35,000 nt of DNA, taken from Chrysomallon squamiferum. Lineage: Eukaryota; Mollusca; Gastropoda; Neomphalida; Peltospiridae. The DNA is taken from positions 11,855,788 to 11,890,787 of the forward strand of contig CM022673.1 of the NCBI GenBank assembly GCA_012295275.1. Reading direction: 5' to 3'. The position numbers were made by a program, and so were the translations under genes. Positions 1-23,967 of this stretch are shown here, in pieces (within the stretch, counting starts at the first letter, position 1; every line of letters begins with the position of its first letter). Under the pieces are notes generated by a model that did not search any database, had not been told where the DNA came from, and worked only from the letters and a program-made list of their open reading frames with translations.

Positions 1-28
1 TATTATATTATCATATTTATTATTATTA

Positions 29-99
<71 letters not shown>

Positions 100-100
100 G

Positions 101-125
<25 letters not shown>
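1..125. repeat. ATT microsatellite
   Basis: Imperfect ATT triplet array at the left edge, probably continuing outside the window. Confidence 0.9.
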
Positions 126-138
<13 letters not shown>

Positions 139-387
139 GCCTGTCAAACTACTATTTAGTCACATGTATATCACTATTTTGTAGGAATAATTTCAGATAT
201 ATGTATCTTTTTTTTTTTTTGACCGATCTCATGGTCATAATAATCAGATGAATAAAAATTGTTTTAAAATGTTCACAAATTATTTTATTTACAGCATACG
301 AATAAAGTGTTTATCAAATAGTAATGTTAATCGTATACTTGTAGGTAATACATACATGTGTATATTAATAGCAAAAACATCTTTTAC

Positions 388-452
388 ACACACACACAAA
401 CACACACACACAAACACACACACAAACACACATACACACACACAAACACAAC
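388..452. repeat. AC microsatellite
   Basis: Interrupted CA/AAACAC tract. Confidence 0.85.
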
Positions 453-469
453 CTTTCTCACAAAACCAC

Positions 470-780
470 AAAGCGAGAACAAGCGCCATAGATAGAGCGC
501 ACCTGTCTGGAACGGGAAATAACTGACGGTGACAACGGCAGTAAATGAGACGAGACGTGAGTGAACCAAGATTAGCCTGCGGATCTCACTAAAACTGATC
601 AGGTCACTGGACTGTCTGTGATGTTAGCTGTCCCCTGGTCACAGTGACCACCTGACGTTATGCCACTGTATCTGTGTATCTCTGTTATGTTAGAAATGTG
701 TCGACGGTTGACATTTCACGTACAGTAAGCTAATCAAGGTCGCAGACGCAACAGTCTTATTTCATGTAGACACACTTGAG
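470..780. other. Non-repetitive intergenic island with a nuclear-receptor-like palindrome
   Basis: Higher-complexity DNA between repeats. No gene seen. It holds the 15-nt palindrome TGGTCACAGTGACCA at 636-650 and an AGGTCA half site at 600-605. Confidence 0.5.
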
Positions 781-868
781 TACGCAGGCCAAAGAATTGA
801 AACGTTTATATATATATATGTATATATATATACTGTGCGTGGTAGCGATTGTATGTGATGCATGAGTA

Positions 869-1200
869 ATGAATGAATGAATGAATGAATGAATGAAGGA
901 CGGAAGGAAGGAAGGAAGGAAGAAACGGATGAATAAGTAAATAAATAATGAAAGAAGTAAAGAATGAATGGGTGAAAACATAAATGAATGAACAAAAATG
1001 AAATGAAAGAAATAAAGAATGAAAGAAAGGATTAATAAATGAAAGAAAGTATGAATGACTGAATGAACGAATAAATGGAAAAAAAAATGAATATAAAAAG
1101 AAAGACATTTCAAAAGTAATTAGTATTAAATTTTTCAACTGCCACAGGTTGATATATATTAAAAAAATAATAATAAAAATAAATAAATAAATAAATATAA
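869..1200. repeat. GAAT/GGAA/AAAT simple-repeat tract
   Basis: A GAAT array at 869-896, GGAA at about 902-922, then loose purine-rich repeats and an AAAT array near 1177-1197. Confidence 0.8.
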
Positions 1201-1489
1201 AAACAAAATTGTCTGTCATAATGATACGAGAGATAATCTTAATATATAAGAACAAAGCGGGAGAATAGGCACTAAGTCTAGATACGAATTCCTCTTTTAT
1301 TTCATATACAACTTATACAAACAGGATATTTTATATAATATTTTTAATAATTTTATGCAAAAAAAATAAATTTGGGTAATGCAAAACAATTCAACACCTG
1401 CAAGACTTTACAATTTATGCTGGTCATACAATGTTTTGGATTTCGAAATTTTTCGGATAATGGATCTTCAGCCTGTACCAAAAATAGTT

Positions 1490-1813
1490 TTAGTATTAGT
1501 ATTACTAGTGGTAGTACTAGTAGTAGTAGAGTAGTAGCAGCATCAGCCGCAGTAGTAGTAGTATCAGTAATAGTATTAATAGTAGTAGTAGTAGTTGTAG
1601 TAATAGTAGTAGTAGCAGTAGCAGTAGTAATACTATTAGTAGAAGTAATAGTAGTAGTAGCAATAATAGTAGTAGTTGTAGTAGTAGTAGTAGTGGTAGT
1701 AGCAGTAGTAGTAGTAATAGTAGTAGTAGCAGTAGTAGTAGTGGAAGTGGTGGTGGTGGTGTTAGTAGCAGTGACAATAGGAGTAGTAGTAGTGATGGTA
1801 GAATTAATAGTAG
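1490..1813. repeat. Long imperfect AGT microsatellite
   Basis: About 320 nt of AGT/AGC/AAT triplets. It yields open frames of only Val/Ile on one strand and Leu on the other, so not a gene. Confidence 0.9.
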
Positions 1814-2600
1814 TAGCAATGAATTTAAAATTAGTTTCTGATCATTTATAGATTTATATCTTTAGTACTTATACAATAAAATATTCCAGCTTTGTACAAT
1901 ATACAATGAGATAGCATTTTAAGAAGACGGAAATAAGGAAAAAATAATTTTAATTTGAAATCAGATCGGTTGTTTGATTAAAAACATTATAAAATGTAAT
2001 ATCGGTAAGAAATGTAAGAACATTTGAAATAATCTTTACGTATTTTATTTATTTATTATATTCGTTATCATCAAAATCGTTTTTATTATGTATGCGTATG
2101 TATGTACGTACGTGTGTATCAGTGTTTGTGTGTGCGCGCGCAAACGTTTGTATATACGTACATATTAGAATATTATAACAATATTAAAAACCAAAAAAAT
2201 GTCATACCTGCGGTAATATTATATCTAATTTATAAAGTAGATTTTTATAAACAGTGTGGGAGTATTGTAACTTAATTCACAATACCAACCGTAACAGTGT
2301 TAAAATACGATAGATAAATGTTTCTGAAACTGAAGTCAACGTCCAATGATGTAACTCTATCAGTATTTCTGTGTCCAAATCGGCAGGTCTTAATTCCGCG
2401 CATTAAAATAACTTTATCTTAAAAAATATTTTAATTTTTTAAATTTTTTATTTGTTTTTGTTTTTTTAGCCCCGTGATTTCACCTGAAGGAGTTCTAGAA
2501 CGCCATTTTTTTTTAATTTTTTTTTTTTTTGTCAGCGGTAATAAATATTAAAATGCAACGATAATTTTCATGGATGTTTCCAATAACGAAAATAAATAGA

Positions 2601-2635
<35 letters not shown>

Positions 2636-3724
2636 CATTAGTAATAACAAAAGGTTAAAATACAAAAATGAAAATAATAATAAAGAAAAAAGTAAGTACG
2701 TAAAAAAAAATAAATAAATAAACAGTAAAAATAAATAAATATAGAAATAACAGTAGTAATAACAAAAGGTAAAATAATAAAAAAAATAATAATAATAATA
2801 ACAATAATAAACAAAAAGTAAGTAAAATATAGATAATAAATAAACATTACAAATAAACAAACAAACAAACAAACAAACAAATAAACAAAATAATTAAAAT
2901 TAAACATTAAAAATTGAAACAAAAATATTTCCATATTCTTTTAGGGGTTTTCAAAAGCATTGCAACGAGTCAAACATTTCTTCTAATTAAAATTTGTTTT
3001 TAATTATATATTTCAAGAACGTTCTTTCATATCGCTGACAGAAAGAGAAGAAAAAAAAAACTATTCATTGGTCTGAACAGCATTAACTGCACATTATCAG
3101 CGTGTTTTAAAACCGTGTTTATTTACAGCTGTAAACGTGTTTGTTTTGTGAACGAGATGTGTAAAGAGAGATGGGGCTAATTTTGTTAGTAGCACGTACG
3201 ACTATGTAAAGGTTAATTATAACACAGGTGTGAAAATGGGAGGCGCTCGATCGCCATTTTTACCTTCTTTTAACGGACGGCACAGATTTTTCGTCAGCCC
3301 TAACAAACGTGAAGTAGTAGATTGCAAAACTCATTATTAGAGACACGAATTTCATTTCTGAATTGATACGAGTTCTGTTACATTTCATAATTTATGTTTT
3401 TAAAGGTCAAAAAGAAAGACAGAGAGAGAGAGAGAAAAAAATAATATCGCTAAAAGTAAATATTATTTTGCACTAAGATTCGCTGACGGTTTGGAACGAA
3501 AACAAACGAAGTCGCGTCGTGACCAAACGTAAATGTGAAAAGATTAAAAAAAGAGTTCACGGTCGAGTTTTTTAATTCGATTCATCGCTTAACGATTAGT
3601 GGCTGTTGACTTAAAATTCATTATTACTCACAGTTACAGAAGTGTACACTTCTTTTATTTTATTTTCTAAATGGTGACAGAGGTGTCTAGACTCAACCAG
3701 AAAACGATTCGTTAAACAGACCAG
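1814..3724. other. Intergenic region before gene 1
   Basis: Contains AAAT (2590-2636, 2710-2740), AAAC (2857-2885) and poly-T/poly-A tracts, plus more complex sequence at 1850-2500 and 2940-3720. An inverted AAAATGG/CCATTTT pair lies at 3233-3260. No coding exon seen. Confidence 0.55.
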
Positions 3725-3767
3725 CACGTGCTCGTATCTCCGATCGTCCAGCGCCGATTCGTGATTT

Positions 3768-3775
3768 TATAAAAA
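3768..3775 (+). promoter_or_regulatory. Candidate TATA box of gene 1
   Basis: TATAAAAA lies about 210 nt before the start codon. Palindromic CACGTG E-boxes sit at 3725-3730 and 3780-3785, on either side of it. The transcription start is not proven. Confidence 0.35.
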
Positions 3776-3981
3776 TTGTCACGTGATACAAACGACTGGA
3801 CTATCTGAAAGTACTTACGAACTGTAACCAGTCAAATGATGGGAATGTAACAGATTTTATATTGAAGACTTCTGTTTGTTACTGTCTATCAGATCTTCAT
3901 ACTGACAGAGTGGGAAAGGTGTGCTTTTGATCCAGACGAGAAAATATCAAGATATTTAACATTTTTAAACTTTCGATTAAG

Positions 3982-16015
<12,034 letters not shown>

Positions 16016-16032
16016 AAGCTGGTAACTGTGAT

Positions 16033-16038
16033 AATAAA
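16033..16038 (+). promoter_or_regulatory. Polyadenylation signal of gene 1
   Basis: AATAAA lies 18 nt after the stop codon, the first canonical signal downstream. It implies a very short 3' untranslated region. Confidence 0.6.
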
Positions 16039-19000
16039 TCCATGACCAATTACTTTGTAATGAATCGCGTTTTAAGCTTTTGATTTATTAGTGTTTTATA
16101 AGCTGCAGCTTTAGATGAGCACGTTTGACATTAAAGTATGCTTGTAATGGTCCTACAAAAATTGCCTAAAAATATTTTGAATACTTCAAGCTATTATTTA
16201 ATTTATTTCTGGTAAAAAATCTTCGTTAATATATCAGAAAAAAATAATAATAAAGAGCGTGAATAATTTCACAGAAGCTTTCTTTTTATGACGTAATGTC
16301 GTATATAAAACAAAAGTTAAAATGAATTACAGTAATTTTAACGCGAGTGTTGAAACAGGTTTATGTTGGCTCAGTCTGTCGGGACTTTTTCATGAAGTTA
16401 CGTAAGAAGGAAAATGATCGTATATAATTATAAGTTTTCTCGATCATGCTATGATACTGACATACTTTATATATTTAACACTTATATTCATCGTTATTTC
16501 AAAAGTGAGTGATGCATGTTGTCAAAAAAACAACATTTTAAATTTTGCATGTTTAATACCCATAAGAATATCGCAACAGGATATTTAGAATATGACGTAA
16601 GATTTTTGGCGCAAAGGTTTGGTGTTATGTTTTTTTTACAAAGATTAACAAATAATGATGATTTTTGTATAACATGCCTTTGTTTTGAAGATATTTAAGG
16701 CAGGAAAGTATATATAAAAAAAGATATCCCTTCTATATTATGTATATAATACTGAACTTTATTATTATTATTATTATTATTATTATCACCTTTTTATTTT
16801 ATATTTATTTATTTATTTTTTTTTTTTTTTCGTGATAGAATTATATGTTTGGACATGCACACATAAATTGTCATATATTATACAAGATACATGCAAACAC
16901 GCACACACGCACACACACACACACATATACACAGTTAGTTTGCTTTTTAAAAATAAAACGATCGTGGAATATGAATGACTCATTCGTTTCCATGTGACAA
17001 ATGTTTAAATGTTTTCTTTGCTTATTTTATTAAAGAAAAATACCTTGGTTTGTAGCAGAGAAATTGGGTTATTTCATAAATGTTTATATCTGTAACCAAA
17101 ATCTTTATTACAAATAATTATATTGTGCTATTTGTATGAAAATACTGATTCCATATTCTAAGAGATTTACTTATAGTATTTTATGCAAAAAAAAAAAAAA
17201 AAAAGGAATGTATTTAAATTGCGAAGTACTTATTTTTCAAGTGTTAATTGCAATGAAATAATAAAATATTTATATTTGTTTGTATATATATATATATATA
17301 TATAAAATGTTTATTAACAGTAATATCAGTAAACCACTGATTTTGCAAAAAGTAAAATTTCATTTTAATCTGTTTTATTCGGTATTTTTGCTAATAAATC
17401 ATGTTTAAAACATTATCCCGTGTTTTTTATGTTCTACCAGTTTTGTGTTAATTAGTATATATTTATACATCATTTGATCCTGTCATTTATAGACTTACTA
17501 TGAAACATCCCCGATGTTTTTCTCTTTGTCTCTCTGTGTCTCCGCACCCAGACAATTCACAGAGATAAGAAACAAACGAATAAAACAATATATAGAAATA
17601 ATGATAATCTTTTACAAAATACTACTACTACTACTATTACGTCTACTACTACTACCACAACAAAAACAACAACAACTACTACTACTACTACTACTACTAA
17701 TAATAATACTAATAATAAAAAACAAACAAACAAAAACAAACCACTGGCTAGTAACATGTTAGCTTCGAATACTGTACGTAACGAAAGTAAATCTATCAGC
17801 TTAACCTACATGATTATAAAACTGCGTATCTGATTAACCACTGCTGTCAAATAAGTTGATTCCGAAGAATGAATAAAGAACGAATGAAATAATCAATAAA
17901 AATGAATAAATGGAAGAAACAGTAGTGAATGAATGAATGAATGAATGAATGAATGAATGAAGTTTATTTAGTGATACGTGACATTATTTTAGTTTTGATT
18001 GTTATTAATCATTATCAGTTCAGTTTGTAAAAGATAATTTAACATAAAAGAAAATGTCTAAGACATACCGTGTAAAAGGTCCTAGTGAAATATTTATAAA
18101 TAAATTCTGAGTTAAAACCAACAAAATAAAACAAATAAAACCAACAAAAAAACAACAAAACCCTCCCCAAAAACCCACAGTCCTTCAAAAAACAACAACA
18201 AAACAAAAGAAAAACAAAAACAAAACAAAAGAAAAACAACAAAACAAAACAAAAAACAACAAGTTATATTAATTTAAAGTAGAACAAAGGAATCTTCTTT
18301 TTCTTTTTTTCTTTTTATATATCAAACTGTTTAGTTTCTGTATATTTTTCTGTTTCTTCTGGTATTTTTGTGTGTTTTTTCTTTGGTTTATCTGTAATGT
18401 CCTCAACATAATCCTCTTTATATGTTTAACTTCCAGCCTTTTGTGTGTGTCTAAAGAAGTGGATAAATACAGGAATAAATGATAATAACAATAATGACGA
18501 TGATGGTAGCAATAATAAACAACAAATAAAAAGCAGACCACAGAATACCAGTGAAAAGTCACATTACTACTGCCCTACTAGTACTAGTACTACTGCTACT
18601 TCTGCTACTACTACTACTACCACCACTACCACCACTACTACATATGTAAATGATTTACAAACAGAAGAAACTCACACCTGTTTACCCACTGATATAAATG
18701 TACTATAACCATTGCCTATCAACTCGTGGTAATAAGCAGGTGTGCGAAATAACTCATAGATAAAAACACGAATAAAAACGAATAATTAAGTTTTAATATT
18801 ATTAGAATAATATCAATACATTTAGAATATCTCATTAGATATCGATTTTTTTTCTACGGATAAATATAAATTATATTTATATGCAGGCAAAATATATTAA
18901 TGAAAGATAAAGTCAGAAAATTGAATTTTTATCTACAGGTCCATTACCAGCTATGTGTCAACGTGACATACGATATCGAATGACTTACGATAGATCTGTG

Positions 19001-19605
19001 AACGTTAATTCAATGTAGCTCTCACGGAGACTGTTTTTTCTATCAATCTACGTCTCTGTTTAGGCGAAACAAGGAGCGACTGGGGACAGAGGCTTGCAGT
19101 GAAACAGAATTATCATTTCAATAGTAAAATAAACATTACTGTTCGGATGAACATGATGAGATCTAAGAAATAAAATAAACACGAATGTGTGAAAATTTAG
19201 TATCAGTGACACGAATTTTACCGGTTATTGTTCTAACATAACAGAAGTTTCTTTTGCTTTTGTTGACAGTCTTTTTAAATGACACACTGATTTCAAAAGG
19301 TAATTATTTCAGTATATATAAACAAGTATTTTTTTTCATTTAACTGACACTCATGGGAAACTGAATTACGGCAGAGAAGGTCGTGACTTCTAAATGAAAA
19401 GTCAAACAAAATGTTGGAAGAGTTCACTGATCAGGTGTTTGTAAAACAAACAATGTATGAACTATTTGTTTAATGTTATCTTGAATGTCTTCTATTTTTT
19501 TTTTTATGTTTATTTGTTGGAATAAAAAAGCCAGAACATCTTCCTGTAACAGTTTATTCAATGCGACGTTTTCGAACACAAAGCAAGTTTCAGATCTGAA
19601 CAAAG
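16039..19605. other. Intergenic region between genes 1 and 2
   Basis: No gene supported. Holds AT, AC, ATT, TAC (17620-17712), GAAT (17926-17960), A/C-rich (18120-18260), and ACT (18565-18645) repeats. The stretch 18720-19600 is more complex and probably includes gene 2's promoter. Confidence 0.6.
19313..19322 (+). promoter_or_regulatory. Candidate TATA box of gene 2
   Basis: TATATATAAA about 285 nt before the start codon. This implies a longish 5' untranslated region. Weak evidence in such an AT-rich window. Confidence 0.25.
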
Positions 19606-20205
19606 ATGGCTGTTCTCTTAATTTGGTTTTTCCTGCTGCTACGTAAGTTCTTTTAAAAGTTTTGTAATTAAAAAGAAAGTTTAATGATTTTATGTTCCTT
19701 CTAGAAAACAGATAATTAAAAAAATTAAGGTTGTCTTCCTCTTTTTCTTCATTTCCATCATCGTCATCATCATCCTCTTCTTCTTCTTCGTCTTCTTCAT
19801 CTTCTTCTTTCTCTTCGTCTTCGATTTTTTATTATTATTATAATAATAATTATTATTAGTGTTATTAGTAATAGTAGTACTAGTAGTAGTAGTAGTAACA
19901 GTAATAGTATTGCTATCATTTTCTAATCGTCATCGATATAACCCATCAAAAACTCATCATTTTTATTATCTTTCATATTTGTGTATCTGTGAAAGTATAG
20001 CGCAGTAGTAAATTATTACGCATAATTATTTTAAGGTTTGAACGGAGTTATCTGCGGAGTAACAGAATGCGCGCCAGGATTAAACGTGTGCGCAGAAACA
20101 ATGGCGGATGAAATTGCAACGGCCGGTTCGGATACCAGTTTGGTTTGTCAGTAAGTATTATTTCTTATTTACAAAATATCAAGCTTATTCACACTGAAAT
20201 CTATA

Positions 20206-20264
<59 letters not shown>

Positions 20265-21187
20265 AGAGATATGTAAGTTAATGAATGCTCAATGAAACAA
20301 GACAATTCTACGATTTTGATTTCTTTATCAGAACAGTAACGTAAGGCTTTCACGTCATGGACTACTTTTAAGGATCAGAAAAAAAAAAACCGAGATACTT
20401 ATGGTGTAATGGATTTTCATGTGGGAAATTAATTATGTAACTATATAGTAAAATACTCAAGTATAAAGAAAACTGAAGCCTGAAAATTGATTTTTTCATC
20501 TTCCACAGAGCTGTGGATAAGTCTCTCACCTGCGTTGTCATGGAAACGGCTTCATGCGATATGGTTTCCAAAGCTGAAATTGCTGGCGCCATGAATTCGT
20601 TCATTGACAAATACGAGGGGTCAGAATATAACTGTACATTAGGTAGGATTATCTTTGACGTAATTGATATAGAAATAGTTTTACAGATTTAATGGGGTTT
20701 TTTTTTAAAAGGTAATTACGAAAAAAGAAGTATTGGTATTATAGTGTTTGAGCCACTGTTCTCTAGACTGGAAAGATAATGGTTCGGATCCCAAAACCGA
20801 AGCCCACCATATTCTTTATTTTATTTTATTTAATTGATTTTCTGATATTGTTTTTCTCACAGAACAAAGCCTTCAGTATAATGTATCCAAGATGGATGAT
20901 TTTAAATGTCATAAATTTAAAATTCAAAACAGAATTTAAATACAAACACACACACACAAACGTTTTAGGAAAAAAACAACAACGGAGGGTCAGTCTTTTG
21001 AGTACATTGCTCCTGTAAACCTTTCGTATAATGATAAGAAAGAATATATAATATGAACGAAAACGAAAGTGGCTGTTCTCATAATTATGAGAATGAATGA
21101 ATAATTTAAAATTAAATTAATAAACGAAGTAGCGAATAAATAAATAATTAAAAACTAACATCAATTGAACCTAATATTCAGTTCTTC

Positions 21188-21246
<59 letters not shown>

Positions 21247-21595
21247 TTTTCAGCAAATGCCGACGATCCTGCATTCAAAACGGACGCATGCGCAAGTGCA
21301 GTGTCTTACTGCAGCAACTTTTATTTCGAAGCAGAAATGACGACAGATTTTAATGTTGCTTGCACGTAAGTAAACGTATAAAAATATCACACTTTTCATT
21401 GTTGTTAACTCCAATACATATTGGATTGTGTGTTGAAATTTATTACAAAATAGGGCAAGCTATAACTAAAATATAGTTTAAAAATGACTGTCAGTAATTA
21501 TCTGTTTAGACTAAGATTTTCGCTAGATGGATCATCATTATCATCGTCATCGTCATCATCATTTTCGTCTTCTTCTTCTTCTTCTTCTTCTTCTT

Positions 21596-21626
<31 letters not shown>

Positions 21627-23963
21627 TTATTATTATTATTGTTATTGTTATTGTTATTGTTGTTGTTGTTGTTGTTACTGTTGTTGTTCTTGTTGTCATT
21701 GTCTGTTACAAATATATACGATTAATGTTAAAATTTACAGTTTTCTGTTTCCAGGTTGTTTGATCAGTATTTTTCATGCATGTCAACTAACACAACGGCA
21801 TGTGTCAGCACTGAGGCTGTGTCCCAGATTAAAAATGCAGTAGACAACACGAGGTCTGTGGCCAACGCAGAATTCTACTTCTGTGATGAAAGTAAGCAGA
21901 GATTTTGAAAAATTCTTGTGTATCTCAACAGTGTAGTTTAAATGCGTTTTGAATTTATATATATATATTTTTTTCATACCATTCTAAGCTAATAATACCA
22001 TACGAGCTGCAAAAAATATAACATATTTAAATCTTGAATTGATTTACTTAAAGTGATTGTTTTATTAGAGAAACTAACTTTTAAAGATTAAAGACAGGCA
22101 CGTCCGCACACACACACATAAAAACGTACATATACATGCATATAGTGACATATATATATATAAGAAAAAAAAAAAAAAAATAAACACAAACACAAAACAA
22201 AAAAAAAAGAAAAAAAAAAAAAAACATATCTTTTGGCCGTTAAATATTTTGAGTTATTACAAAACGTAAACATTCATTCTTTGCAATACATTGAAATTTA
22301 AATGATGTTTTTTTACTCTTTTATAGCTTATGTTATATATAATTTTAATTAAATTGTTGCACGAAACCTGACGTAGGAGTATCTGTTTTATTTATTTTAT
22401 AAACACAGCTGTTTGATGAGTTTAAATCGTGTAAGTAATGTTAAGGTACTGGTGTGTTGAATTTCAGGAAAACTCTACTCGCTGGATGAGTGTAATCGAG
22501 GTTTTGACAGCTGCGTAGCGCCGATTTCAAAAATTGGAAACAACGGACAAAGTTGTCAGTAAGTTTGTTAGCTAATAATATCTTACAAAAATAACACAAC
22601 ATTCCCCACCCGCAAAAAAAACAACAAAAAAAAAAAAAAAAAAAAAAACAAAAGAGAAATATTACGAGAAAGGAAGGTATTTTGAATATGTAAACACAGA
22701 TGAAATATAAAATAAACACTTTATTCGATTTAAATAAAAATCAAACAAATTTATTAAGTTCTTTCCCGAGAATGGATACCAAATGGATATCTGCACGCCA
22801 CTGTGTTATAAATAGGCTTCTTAAGTGTGACGGGTTGAAGCCAGTTGATAGATAGTATTCATAACTTGGTTTGCTGTGAAGTCATATTGTAAAAGAAAGA
22901 ATGATAACTGACGATACTGACATCTGAGTAGACATTTTCTTATTATTAACTTTCTACTCTAACATTGTATCTGACAGATTTAAGGACTCAAAAGCCATTT
23001 AAGATGTGCTTGAATAATTCAGACGACGTAAATACATTACTTTAATTTACACGTAAGCAGTTTTCTTAAATGATGACGTAATGACATTGTTTAAATCTTC
23101 TCATGATGTAACCAAGTTGACTGAATGAAGAGAATATGAAGTATTAAATAAACGTGAATAACGCTTCTCAAAGGTATGGTAAATTTTAATTTGGTTTGTT
23201 GTAGGATCGTCAACGACATGACGAAATGCGTCGAGGAATTGACAGCTCAGAAGAGCAACACGTGCAGCCCAAGACAGAAATCACAGTATCGGGAAACTGT
23301 GAAGAGTATGTCGAAAGAATTCATGAACAATCCAGACTTGTGCAGTACGTGTCCACTTTATAATTACATTCAATGGTTAAATATCACTTAAATATCACTG
23401 CGATAAAACGTTCAACGACATTTCAATGCATTTTGAATTTAAACGTTGCTAGACCTTGCAAAACGATTTGATTTGCACAGGTGGAAATGTACTTACCTTG
23501 ATTACTGATAGAATTATAGTAAAACACAGTACAGATCACCGATGTATGTCTCAGGCAAATATATTAACATTTAACCAAATCCTGATTGTTATATTCTAAT
23601 TTAAGAAAACATTGTTCCAGTGATATTAATTAGATAAGTATAAAATAAAATAAACAATATTTGCTTAGCGACAAATAAGTCCATTTTGTTTCTAAGAATA
23701 GATGGGGAAAAAAAGAAAGAAAAGAAAAAGAAAAAAAAAATATAATAATTAAAACAAAAAAAGAGGCATTTTAACCGAGTCGCAGAAACATATTTATTTT
23801 CTTACAGCGTTTATCTCTATATATGTGTATGGATATAATGTGTGTTTTAATTATAATGTTAATTTAATATTTTTAAATTTCAGATGATGCGCTTTGTTTG
23901 AGGATGACTTCATTTCTGGCAGGAGTCTTTGCTGTTTTAGCTTATACAGTCACATTTCTATAA
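19606..23963 (+). CDS. Gene 2: three-module six-cysteine GPI-type surface protein (8 exons, 281 aa)
   Basis: Exons: 19606-19642, 20036-20150, 20509-20642, 21254-21365, 21755-21891, 22468-22558, 23205-23344, 23884-23963. All introns are GT-AG and the frame is open to TAA 23961-23963. Residues 1 to about 19 are a signal peptide. Cysteines 24/31/50/59/67/93, 108/115/132/141/149/176 and 187/194/208/217/229/255 form three modules. Residues 256-281 are a hydrophobic GPI-type tail with one extra Cys at 260. Exons 1-5 have exactly the same lengths as in gene 1 (37, 115, 134, 112, 137 nt), so this is a tandem duplicate. It lacks module 4 and the Thr stalk, so it should sit closer to the membrane. Function unknown. 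The same hydrophobic end could instead act as a transmembrane anchor. Confidence 0.86.
19758..19900. repeat. TTC and AGT triplet repeats in gene 2 intron 1
   Basis: Imperfect TTC/TCA array, then ATT and AGT arrays. Confidence 0.82.
20036..20642 (+). other. Gene 2 module 1 (exons 2-3)
   Basis: Exons 20036-20150 and 20509-20642 with acceptors TTTTAAG and TTCCACAG. Cysteine spacing (6-18-8-7-25) is identical to gene 1. An additional Cys19 lies before the module. Confidence 0.84.
20208..20261. repeat. AT microsatellite in gene 2 intron 2
   Basis: About 54 nt of pure AT. Confidence 0.93.
20742..20797 (+). mobile_element. Possible tRNA-derived SINE remnant
   Basis: GGTTCGGATCC at 20781-20791 fits the RNA polymerase III B box. 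An A-box-like word starts about 39 nt upstream. No full cloverleaf is seen, so a decayed SINE head is more likely than a tRNA gene. Confidence 0.3.
21192..21249. repeat. ATTT microsatellite abutting gene 2 exon 4
   Basis: The array runs to within a few bases of the CAG acceptor at 21251-21253 and may serve as its pyrimidine tract. Confidence 0.92.
21254..21891 (+). other. Gene 2 module 2 (exons 4-5)
   Basis: Exons 21254-21365 and 21755-21891. Cysteine spacing 6-16-8-7-26, identical to gene 1. The two exons are separated by a long TCA/TTC/TTA/TTG microsatellite. Confidence 0.84.
21527..21700. repeat. TCA/TTC/TTA/TTG compound microsatellite
   Basis: Four triplet motifs in sequence in gene 2 intron 4. 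It gives spurious poly-Ser and poly-Leu frames. Confidence 0.92.
21892..22467 (+). other. Gene 2 intron 5
   Basis: AC, AT and poly-A tracts near 22110-22224; otherwise AT-rich, no exon seen. Confidence 0.6.
22468..23344 (+). other. Gene 2 module 3 (exons 6-7)
   Basis: Exons 22468-22558 and 23205-23344. Cysteine spacing 6-13-8-11-25; the second loop is four residues shorter than in gene 1. The exon 7 donor is GTACGT, a normal GT, where gene 1 has GC. Confidence 0.82.
22559..23204 (+). other. Gene 2 intron 6
   Basis: Poly-A-rich start (22612-22650), then fairly complex sequence at 22740-23170 with no open exon. Confidence 0.6.
23345..23883 (+). other. Gene 2 intron 7, where gene 1 has module 4 and stalk exons
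   Basis: 539 nt with no Thr-rich or cysteine-bearing frame between splice sites, so module 4 and the stalk are truly missing rather than overlooked. Confidence 0.6.
23884..23963 (+). other. Gene 2 GPI-type C-terminal exon
   Basis: Follows a CAG acceptor at 23881-23883. The 26 residues it completes are mainly hydrophobic after a short polar start, ending in TAA. Gene 3's last exon has the same length (80 nt) and phase. Confidence 0.78.
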
Positions 23964-23967
23964 TAAA
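23962..23967 (+). promoter_or_regulatory. AATAAA overlapping the stop codon of gene 2
   Basis: The last two bases of TAA are the first two of AATAAA. If it is used, cleavage would fall only some 15-30 nt after the stop. Other AATAAA copies follow near 24035. Confidence 0.5.

Noticed and set aside
1372-1851. 159-codon frame of mostly Val and Ile
   Set aside because: It is the translation of an AGT microsatellite.
2590-2885. Evenly spaced short repeats that could suggest a CRISPR-like array
   Set aside because: These are continuous AAAT, AAAC and AAT simple repeats without unique spacers, in animal DNA.
16516-16698. 60-codon frame after gene 1
   Set aside because: No domain, signal peptide, or splice context; lies after gene 1's polyadenylation signal and is short enough to arise by chance.
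18445-18708. Thr-rich frame resembling a stalk exon
   Set aside because: It comes from an ACT array in the intergenic region with no neighbouring signal or anchor exons or convincing splice sites.
20742-20815. Possible tRNA gene
   Set aside because: A B-box word is present but no acceptor stem or anticodon arm could be paired; treated as a SINE remnant.
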